The position numbers were made by a program, and so were the translations under genes. A model generated the notes under the pieces. It did no database searches, had not been told where the DNA came from, and was given only the letters and a program-made list of their open reading frames with translations. A stretch of 64,000 bases of DNA from Bryobacterales bacterium (GTDB taxonomy: Bacteria > Acidobacteriota > Terriglobia > Bryobacterales > Bryobacteraceae), in the NCBI GenBank assembly GCA_020846745.1, contig JADLDI010000077.1, forward strand, positions 61,674 to 125,673. Direction: 5' to 3'. Positions 48,017-55,523 of the stretch are shown here, piece by piece (positions within the stretch are counted from its first letter, which is position 1; each line of letters starts with the position of its first letter).

Positions 48017-49444
48017 ATGCGGACCCTGCTGTTAGCCTCGCTGTTTAGTGGATTGGCGATCGCCCACATCGGCAGTCCCGACGTTTTCTATGAAGGCAAA
48101 GCCGGACCGTATGCCCTATTCGTCACCGTCCGCCCGCCCAACGTCATTCCCGGTGTGGCGGAAGTCGAGGTAAGATCCTCAACCCCAGGCATCCGCGAAG
48201 TAGAAGTTACGCCTCTGCCGCTTACCGGAGAAGCTTCCAAACGGCTCCCGGCGCCCGATATCGCCAAACGCGACGATAAGGACCCGCAATTCTTTCGGGG
48301 CGCCGTTTGGCTGATGGTGACCGGATCGTGGCAGGTACGGCTGGAGGTGGATGGCGCCGAAGGTCAGGGTCGGTTATCGGTCCCGGTTCCTGCGGTGGCG
48401 CTTGGTTCCAAGACGATGGACTTAGGTTTAGGAGTTATGCTGTTCATCCTCATGCTGGTGCTTGCCTTCGGAGTAATCAGCATCGTCGGCGCCGCCGGCC
48501 GTGAAGCGCAGCTCACCATCGGCCGCACGCCGGACCAGCGTCTCGAAAAGCGGGCAACACGCTGGATGGCCGTCGCGACCGTGTTAGTAGCCGGCTTACT
48601 GTACCTCGGCAACGCCTGGTGGAAGTTAGAAGCCGGTAACTACGATCGGTATATCTACAAGCCGCTGCAGATGTCGGCTCAGGTGATCGGCGGAGCCCTT
48701 GAGCTAACTCTTCGCGACCCCGGTTGGCTGCGCAACCGCCGCATCGACGATTTCATCCCGGACCATAACCACCTCATGCACCTGTACGCCATGCGGCTGC
48801 CGCAACTGGACCGCGTGTACCACCTCCACCCCGGCATGCGGCAACCCGGCGAGTTCACGCATAAGTTGCCCACCATGGCGCCAGGCCGGTATGCCCTCTA
48901 CGCCGACGTAGTGCATCAGAACGGCTTCCCGGAAACGATGACGGCCGATGTCGAGATCCCCGCGCTGCCCGGCCGCCCCTTCGAAGGCGACGACTCCGGC
49001 GGACCCGTCGCCCCCATTCAATCCGCAACCACGGCCGACACCCAGCCGCTCGACGACGGCTCGCACATGATCTGGCAAAAAGATCCAGCCGGATACCAGG
49101 CCGGCAAACCCGCGCTATTCCGGTTCCGTGTCGAGAATAACCAGGGCCTCGCCGCCGACGACATGGAACTCTACATGGGCATGCAGGGCCACGCGGCGTT
49201 CATCAAGCACGACCGCACGGTGTTCGCGCACGTCCACCCCAGCGGTTCGGTCCCCATGGCGGCGCTCGGCCTAACCGCGGAGGTCGCAAACGATCCGCAT
49301 GCCGGACACCATCAGGGCCACGCTTTGCCGGCCGTGGTCGCGTTCCCCTACGGGTTCCCAACTCGCGGGCGATACCGCATCCTGGTGCAAGTGAAACGCG
49401 GCGGCAAAGTCCACACCGCCGGCTTCGATACTGAGGTTCGGTAA
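48017..49444 (+). CDS. Secreted/membrane-anchored His-rich protein of unknown function (YtkA/FixH-like N-terminus, HxHP motifs)
   Basis: 475 aa; signal peptide; YEGKAGPYALFVTVRPPNVIPGVAEVEV; TM LGVMLFILMLVLAFGVISIVG; NHLMHLYAMRLPQLDRVYHLHPGM and GHAAFIKHDRTVFAHVHPSG. Confidence 0.75.
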   Translation: MRTLLLASLFSGLAIAHIGSPDVFYEGKAGPYALFVTVRPPNVIPGVAEVEVRSSTPGIREVEVTPLPLTGEASKRLPAPDIAKRDDKDPQFFRGAVWLMVTGSWQVRLEVDGAEGQGRLSVPVPAVALGSKTMDLGLGVMLFILMLVLAFGVISIVGAAGREAQLTIGRTPDQRLEKRATRWMAVATVLVAGLLYLGNAWWKLEAGNYDRYIYKPLQMSAQVIGGALELTLRDPGWLRNRRIDDFIPDHNHLMHLYAMRLPQLDRVYHLHPGMRQPGEFTHKLPTMAPGRYALYADVVHQNGFPETMTADVEIPALPGRPFEGDDSGGPVAPIQSATTADTQPLDDGSHMIWQKDPAGYQAGKPALFRFRVENNQGLAADDMELYMGMQGHAAFIKHDRTVFAHVHPSGSVPMAALGLTAEVANDPHAGHHQGHALPAVVAFPYGFPTRGRYRILVQVKRGGKVHTAGFDTEVR

Positions 49445-49454
49445 CCTAATCCAT

Positions 49455-50477
49455 ATGAGTGTTGCGCGCCTCACAGCGCACGTCAAAGCCGCCGGTTGAG
49501 CGTCCAAATTGAGTCCAAAGGTTTTGGACCAGGTGCTCTGCGGCGTGCCCCGCGTGACAAACCCGAATGTCCTGGTTGGCTATGACACAGCCGACGACGC
49601 GGGCGTGTACCTGATGTCGGAAGACCTCGCGCTTGTGCAAACCGTCGACTTCTTCACGCCCATTGTCGACGACCCGTTCACCTTCGGCGCGATCTCCGCC
49701 GCCAACTCGCTGAGCGACGTTTGGGCGATGGGCGGCACACCGATTTCCGCCCTGTCGATCGTCGCCTACCCCGGCAAGGGCGACCTCATGGTCCTGCAAG
49801 ACATCCTGCGCGGCGGCGCCGCCAAGATGCAGGAAGCTGGTTGCGTGATCCTCGGCGGCCACAGCGTGAATGACGACGAGATCAAGTTCGGCTATTCCGT
49901 CACCGGCGCCGTGCACCCCAAGCGAATCTGGGCGAACGCTGGTGCACAACCCGGAGACGTTCTCGTGTTCACCAAGCAGTTAGGCACCGGGATAATCGGC
50001 ACAGCGCTGAAGCGAGGCATTGCCTCTGACGATCACGTCGCGGCATCGGTAGAGTCGATGCTCACCTTGAACCAAGCCGCCGCCGAAGCACTGCGCGCAC
50101 TCACAGTGCACGGCTGTACCGACGTTACCGGCTTCGGCTTTATCGGCCATGCCCGCGAAATGGCCCTCGGCAGCAACGTTACCCTCGTCATCGACTCCGC
50201 GCAACTGCAATTCCTGCCCGGCGCGCGCGACTATGCCGCCCAAGGCGCCATCCCCGGCGGCCTCAAAAACAATCGCGAATTCGCTGGTGAGTGCGTCAAG
50301 GTGGAAGGTACGCTTGCGCCTGAACTGGAAGCCCTGCTCTACGACCCGCAGACCTCCGGCGGCCTCCTCGTCTCCCTCCCGCCGCAAGATGCCGAGCAAT
50401 TCCTGGCGCGCTTCGATAAAGCCTATCGCGTCGGCCATGTCACCCCACACGCGGAGAAACCAATTCGAATTCTATGA
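49455..50477 (+). CDS. selD: Selenide, water dikinase (selenophosphate synthase) with predicted selenocysteine at in-frame UGA 49497-49499
   Basis: ATG at 49455 gives [103 protein letters not shown]; UGA lies at the SelD catalytic Cys/Sec position. The ORF track begins at the downstream TTG (49509). Confidence 0.93.
49513..49529 (+). promoter_or_regulatory. Candidate bacterial SECIS hairpin downstream of the selD UGA
   Basis: Perfect 7-bp inverted repeat GTCCAAA-GGT-TTTGGAC; the GGT loop begins 21 nt after the last base of the UGA. Confidence 0.7.
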
Positions 50478-51151
50478 ACAACCCGATAATCGTTGCGCTC
50501 GATGTGCCGGGTGCGGCCGAAGCTTGGACCCTCGTTGACGAGTTAGGCGACTCCGTCCGGTTCTACAAAGTCGGCATGGAGTTATACGCCGCCGAAGGTC
50601 CGGCAATGGTAAAGGAATTGATCGCGCGCGGTTGCGACGTCTTCCTCGATATGAAGTTCTACGACATTCCCGAAACCGTCAAACGTGCAACCGCGCAAGT
50701 CGCGCAACTAGGCGTCAAGTTGCTCACCGTCCACGGCAGTTCGGCGGTAATGAAGGGTGCCGTCGAAGGCCGCGGAAATTCCAAACTCCAGTTACTGGCA
50801 GTTACCGTACTCACCAGCTTCGACCAAAGCGACCTCGCCGATATGGGCTACCCCTGCAAGGTCGAAGACCTCGTCGCGCTTCGCGTCCGCAACGCGGTCA
50901 AAGCTGGTGTCGATGGGCTCGTCTGCTCGCCGCTCGAAGTTGCGCGTGTCCGCGAAATCGCCTCACCGGAAGCTGTCCTCGTCACCCCCGGTGTACGCTC
51001 CGCCGGTGCCGCCACCGGCGACCAAAAGCGCGTCGCAACTCCCAAACAAGCGCTCGCCAACGGCGCCACGTACCTCGTCATCGGCCGCCAGATCACGCGC
51101 GCCGCCGACCCTCGCACCGAGGCCCTCCGTATCCTGGATGAAATCCGGTGA
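50474..51151 (+). CDS. pyrF: Orotidine 5'-phosphate decarboxylase
   Basis: IVALDVPGAAEAWTLVDELGDSVRFYKVGMELYAAEGPAMVKELIARGCDVFLDMKFYDIPETVKRA; LVTPGVRS; GATYLVIGRQITRAADP. ATGA overlap with selD. Confidence 0.95.
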   Translation: MNNPIIVALDVPGAAEAWTLVDELGDSVRFYKVGMELYAAEGPAMVKELIARGCDVFLDMKFYDIPETVKRATAQVAQLGVKLLTVHGSSAVMKGAVEGRGNSKLQLLAVTVLTSFDQSDLADMGYPCKVEDLVALRVRNAVKAGVDGLVCSPLEVARVREIASPEAVLVTPGVRSAGAATGDQKRVATPKQALANGATYLVIGRQITRAADPRTEALRILDEIR

Positions 51152-52503
51152 ACGGCGAACACGAGCACATCAAAGAACGTTACGGCTTGGTCCGCAGCTT
51201 CGGGCTGCTTGAAGCCACCGCCCTCAACATGAGCAACATGGTCGGCGTCGGGCCATTCATCACCATCCCGATGATCATCGCCGCCATGGGTGGCCCGCAG
51301 TGCATGCTGGGCTGGGCCCTCGGCGCGATCCTCGCCCTGTGCGACGGTATGGTCTGGGCCGAACTCGCGGCCGCCATGCCCGGCAGCGGCGGCACCTTCG
51401 TGTATTTACGCGAAGCATTCGAACGCACCAGGATCGGCCGCCTGATGCCGTTTCTGTTCATCTGGCAGTTCATCTTTTCCGGGCCGCTCGAAATCGCCTC
51501 CGGCTTCATCGGCTTCACCCAATACGTCAGTTACTTCTGGCGCACCATGGGACCGGTAGAATCGAAGTTAGTAACTGCCGGCATCGGCGTTGCCATCTTG
51601 TTGCTTCTCTATCGCGATATCCGCGAGGTCGGTAAGCTAACCGTCGTCCTTTGGGCAGGCATGCTCATCACGGTAGTCGCCGTGATCGCCAGCGGATTCA
51701 TCCATTTCGATACCCGCAAAGCCTTCGACTACCCACCTAACGCCTTCACCTTTTCGCAAGGCTTCTTCCTCGGTTTGGGCAGCGCCATGCTCATCGCCAT
51801 GTACGACTTCCTTGGCTATTACGACGTCTGTTACGTGGCGGGCGAAGTACGCAATCCGGAACGTGTCCTCCCCCGATCCATCATCGTCTCCGTCATAACC
51901 GTGGCACTCATCTATGCCGCCATCAACCTCTCGATAATGGGCCTCGTCCCCTGGCGCGAGGCCATGCAGTCCAAGTTCATTGCCTCTGAATTCATGGAGC
52001 GCGCCTGGGGCGGCTGGGCCGGCAGTGTCATCACCATCATGATTCTCTGGACCTGCCTCGCCTCTGTGTTCGCCCTCATGCTCGGCTTCTCGCGCATACC
52101 CTATGCGGCCGCGCTCGACGGATTCTTTTTCCACTCGTTCTCGCGGCTGCACCCCACCGGCAAGTTCCCCTACATCTCGCTGCTCACCGTCGGCGGCCTG
52201 TCGATCCTCGGCGGCATGCTCTCGCTCGACTGGGTCGTGTCCGCCCTCATGACCGCGCGCATTGTCGTCCAGTTCATGGGCCAAATCGTCGCCGTGCACA
52301 TGGTCCGAACCCGCCGCCTTGACATCGAACGGCCCTACCGCATGTGGCTGTACCCCCTGCCGAGCCTCATCGCATTCGCCGGTTGGTTGTACGTCTTCGG
52401 CACCTCCGGTTGGACCTTCGTCCTCTACGGCCTGGGCACTCTCGTATTAGGCGTAATTGCGTTCCTCCTATGGGACCGCCGCCATCCCGCCGTGCCAGAA
52501 TAA
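51148..52503 (+). CDS. APC superfamily amino-acid permease
   Basis: 451 aa; GLLEATALNMSNMVGVGPFITIPMIIAAMGGPQCMLGWALGAILALCDGMVWAELAAAMPGSGGTFVYLREAF. GTG start overlapping the pyrF stop. Confidence 0.92.
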   Translation: MNGEHEHIKERYGLVRSFGLLEATALNMSNMVGVGPFITIPMIIAAMGGPQCMLGWALGAILALCDGMVWAELAAAMPGSGGTFVYLREAFERTRIGRLMPFLFIWQFIFSGPLEIASGFIGFTQYVSYFWRTMGPVESKLVTAGIGVAILLLLYRDIREVGKLTVVLWAGMLITVVAVIASGFIHFDTRKAFDYPPNAFTFSQGFFLGLGSAMLIAMYDFLGYYDVCYVAGEVRNPERVLPRSIIVSVITVALIYAAINLSIMGLVPWREAMQSKFIASEFMERAWGGWAGSVITIMILWTCLASVFALMLGFSRIPYAAALDGFFFHSFSRLHPTGKFPYISLLTVGGLSILGGMLSLDWVVSALMTARIVVQFMGQIVAVHMVRTRRLDIERPYRMWLYPLPSLIAFAGWLYVFGTSGWTFVLYGLGTLVLGVIAFLLWDRRHPAVPE

Positions 52504-52510
52504 GTGTTTC

Positions 52511-53449
52511 ATGTCTAAGATCGCTTACCTGTTCCCCGGCCAGGGGTCTCAATTCGCCGGAATGGGCAAGGCGCTCGCCGCCGAATATCCCGTAGCCAGA
52601 CAAACGTTCGAAGAGGCCGGCCAGGCCCTCGGGTTTGCCCTCTCTACCTTATGTTTCGAAGGTCCTGAAGACCAGTTGCGGCTCACCGAAAACACCCAAC
52701 CCGCGATCCTCGCCACGTCCATCGCCGCCTTCCGCGTGCTGCAGTCGCTCGACTATCAGCCGCCGGACTATGTCGCCGGCCATTCCCTCGGCGAATATTC
52801 CGCCCTTGTCGCGGCCGGTTGCCTCGCGTTCACCGATGCCGTGCGCCTCGTGCGCAATCGCGGCCGCTACATGCAGGAAGCCGTGCCCGCGGGCGTTGGA
52901 GCAATGGCGGCATTGCTCAAAATGCCGCTCGAGAAGTTAGACGCCGTACTCGCCGAAGCCTCACAAGGCGAAGTGGTCAGCGCCGCCAACCTCAACTCAC
53001 CCGATCAAGTCGTCATCGCCGGTCACGCCGGAGCCGTAAATCGCGCCGCTGAACTCGCCAAAGCCGCCGGAGCCAAGCGTGCCATCCTGCTGCCCGTCTC
53101 CGCCCCTTTCCATTGCGCACTGATGAAACCCGCGCAGGACGCCTTGGCCAAAGATCTGTATTCGACATTGTTCGCTGACCTGACCGTGCCCTTGATCAAC
53201 AATTGGCAAGCCCGCGAAACACGCCTCGCTTCCGAAGCCCGCGATGGATTGTTCCAACAGGTACCCAATCCCGTCCGCTGGACCGATACCGTCCGCTATC
53301 TCGCCGCCCAAGGAGTTACTCGCGTCATCGAAGTAGGACCCGGGGCCGTCCTCTGCGGATTAGTGAAGAACATCGACAGCACGATCGCCACCGCTAAGTT
53401 CGGCGAACCGGCCGATATCGCGAAACTAACTCCCCCCGCTACGGCTTAG
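52511..53449 (+). CDS. fabD: Malonyl CoA-acyl carrier protein transacylase
   Basis: MSKIAYLFPGQGSQFAGMGKALAAEYP; VAGHSLGEYSALVAAG; NLNSPDQVVIAG; PVSAPFHCALMKPA. ATG at 52511 preferred over the ORF-track start. Confidence 0.95.
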   Translation: MSKIAYLFPGQGSQFAGMGKALAAEYPVARQTFEEAGQALGFALSTLCFEGPEDQLRLTENTQPAILATSIAAFRVLQSLDYQPPDYVAGHSLGEYSALVAAGCLAFTDAVRLVRNRGRYMQEAVPAGVGAMAALLKMPLEKLDAVLAEASQGEVVSAANLNSPDQVVIAGHAGAVNRAAELAKAAGAKRAILLPVSAPFHCALMKPAQDALAKDLYSTLFADLTVPLINNWQARETRLASEARDGLFQQVPNPVRWTDTVRYLAAQGVTRVIEVGPGAVLCGLVKNIDSTIATAKFGEPADIAKLTPPATA

Positions 53450-54065
53450 TCCGCCGTTCCGCCACTGCCTTCAACACCGCCGCTACGCTCACATCGTAGC
53501 CGCCCGTTCCCGCCACCACCAGATCGGCCCACCACTTCGACGGCCATACATACTGCGAAGCCATTGGGCGAACCGTGGTTTCATACTGCTTGATCACCGA
53601 CTCAACCGTGCGTCCGCGCTCTCGCGTGTCCCGAAACAGCCGCCGCTCAAAACAAACCTCATCCGGCGCATCTACGTACAAACGCAGATCCATGCGCTTT
53701 CGCACCTCTTCCATGTGCAGCGCCAGAATTCCCTCGACAATCAGCAGCGGCGCCGGCTCGATTGCCCGGCACGATGTCGTCGACCGCGTGTGTTGATCGA
53801 ACAGATACTCCGGCTCGTCGATCGGCTGCCCCGCAATCAGTTCGTCCAGATGATTGATAAACAGCTTCCAGTCGAGCGAATCCGGATGATCGAAATTCAT
53901 CTTCTGCCGCTCGGCCAGTGGTAAGTGGTCTAACACCCGGTAATAACAATCGAGCGACAGGATCGACGCCGGCTCATCGATCGCCGCGTGTACGTGCTTG
54001 GCCAGCTCGCTTTTGCCCGACCCTGAGGCGCCGGCGATGCCAATCAGGAATGGACGCATCGACAA
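53439..54065 (-). CDS. udk: Uridine kinase
   Basis: FLIGIAGASGSGKSELAKHVHAAI (P-loop); LDCYYRVLDHLPLAERQKMNFDHPDSLDWKLFINHLDEL; DAPDEVCFERRLFRDTRERGRTVESVIKQYETTVRPM. Confidence 0.9.
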   Translation of the reverse strand: MSMRPFLIGIAGASGSGKSELAKHVHAAIDEPASILSLDCYYRVLDHLPLAERQKMNFDHPDSLDWKLFINHLDELIAGQPIDEPEYLFDQHTRSTTSCRAIEPAPLLIVEGILALHMEEVRKRMDLRLYVDAPDEVCFERRLFRDTRERGRTVESVIKQYETTVRPMASQYVWPSKWWADLVVAGTGGYDVSVAAVLKAVAERRTKP

Positions 54066-54066
54066 G

Positions 54067-54540
54067 CTACTTCTCGGGAATCATCGCAATGCACTCGATC
54101 TCCACCAGCATGCCCGACGTCAGTTGCGCCTGCACCAGCGTCGCCGCCGGCGGTGCCTCCATGTTCAGGTACTTCGCCCGTATCTGCCTGATCTCCGCCA
54201 GATATTTCAGATCCGTCACATAGTAATTGATCTTCACGATATCTTCGAAGCTCGCGCCCGCGGCCGCCAGGCACTTACCCAGCGCCTTGAACGTGTTGTC
54301 CGCCTGCGTCGCGAAGTCGCCGGGCATATTTCCCGCCCCATCCGTTCCGCCTTGCCCCGAAACAAACACCATCTTGCCGGGCGCTGATGTCACCACGTGC
54401 GTGTACCCGGGCGGCTTCTTGTCGCCCACGTTCAGAAAGCGCTTGTCCAGTTTCCGGCGCGTGGCCGCCATCGCGGTAATCGCCAACCCGCCCAGTGCCG
54501 CAAATGCGGTAAAGATGGAACGTCGAATCATCTTGTTCAT
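54067..54540 (-). CDS. RidA family (YjgF/YER057c/UK114) protein with N-terminal hydrophobic leader
   Basis: HVVTSAPGKMVFVSGQGGTDGAGNMPGDFATQADNTFKALGKCLAAAGASFEDIVKINYYVTDLKYLAEI...ATLVQAQLTSGMLVEIECIAMIP. Confidence 0.88.
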   Translation of the reverse strand: MNKMIRRSIFTAFAALGGLAITAMAATRRKLDKRFLNVGDKKPPGYTHVVTSAPGKMVFVSGQGGTDGAGNMPGDFATQADNTFKALGKCLAAAGASFEDIVKINYYVTDLKYLAEIRQIRAKYLNMEAPPAATLVQAQLTSGMLVEIECIAMIPEK

Positions 54541-54557
54541 GATATGATGCCCGCGCT

Positions 54558-55523
54558 ATGACCCTCCAGCTTTCGCGCCGCGGATTCCTTGCCACTCTCC
54601 CCGCCGCGGCAGCCGCCGCCCCGTCCCTGCCATCGCGCCCCTTGCGCGGCATCTTTCCTATCGTCGCCACGCCGTTCACCGAATCGAAAGCGCTCGACTA
54701 CGACGACCTCGCCAAAGAGGTCGCCTTCCTCGAAAAATGCGGCGTCCACGGCATGGTCTGGCCGCAACTCGCCAGCGAGTACATGACACTTTCGAAGGAA
54801 GAGCGCATGCGCGGCATGGAGGTGATCGCCGCCGCCGCCAAAAACCGCAAAGCCAGCCTCGTCTTCGGTGTCCAGGGCGCGAGCCTCACTGCCGCCATGG
54901 AGTACCTCAAGAAAGCCGAGGACTTGAAGCCCGACGCCCTGATCGCCATTCCGCCGTCGGAAGCGAAGACCATCGACGATTACGACCGTTACTATTCCAC
55001 CCTCGCCGAATCCACCCAGCGCCCCATCTTCGTCCAAACCACCGGCGGCGCCAAAGGCATCACCCCTTCGGTCGACTTCCTCATCGCGCTCGCGAAAAAA
55101 CACCCCAACCTCGGCTACATCAAAGAGGAGGCCGAACCGGTCACCACCCGCATGATCGGCCTTGCGGAAGCTCGCCCCACCATCAAAGGCGTCTTCTCCG
55201 GCAACGCCGGCAAAGGCATGCTCTACGAGTGGCGCCTCGGTATGGACGGCACCATGCCCGGTTCGCCTTACTCCGATATCTACGTCCGGATCTGGGACGC
55301 GTGGCAGGCCGGCGATCGCGACCGTGCCCGCCTCGTCTTTTCCCAGTTACTGCTGATGATCAATCTCGATTCCGTCGTCCCCGGCGCGCGCCAGTACGTC
55401 ATGAAACGCCGTGGTGTCTTCAAAACGGCAGTTTCCCGGCGACAGCCCGTAAAACTGTCGCCGAAAGCCGTGGAAGAAATCGAGTTCTGCCTCGCCGCCC
55501 TGAAGCCTTACTTCAAAGCCTGA
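54558..55523 (+). CDS. Dihydrodipicolinate synthase/N-acetylneuraminate lyase family protein with twin-arginine-like leader
   Basis: LSRRGFLATLPAAAAAAPS leader; RGIFPIVATPFTESKALDYDDLAKEVAFLEKCGVHGMVWPQLASEYMTLSKEER; LGYIKEEAEPVTTRM; GVFSGNAGKGMLYEW. Confidence 0.85.
   Translation: MTLQLSRRGFLATLPAAAAAAPSLPSRPLRGIFPIVATPFTESKALDYDDLAKEVAFLEKCGVHGMVWPQLASEYMTLSKEERMRGMEVIAAAAKNRKASLVFGVQGASLTAAMEYLKKAEDLKPDALIAIPPSEAKTIDDYDRYYSTLAESTQRPIFVQTTGGAKGITPSVDFLIALAKKHPNLGYIKEEAEPVTTRMIGLAEARPTIKGVFSGNAGKGMLYEWRLGMDGTMPGSPYSDIYVRIWDAWQAGDRDRARLVFSQLLLMINLDSVVPGARQYVMKRRGVFKTAVSRRQPVKLSPKAVEEIEFCLAALKPYFKA

Noticed and set aside
49509-50477. selD as a TTG-initiated, active-site-less protein, or as a frameshifted pseudogene
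   Set aside because: The frame continues upstream through a single UGA at exactly the Cys/Sec position to an ATG 10 nt after the preceding gene, with a hairpin downstream; selenocysteine recoding explains it better.
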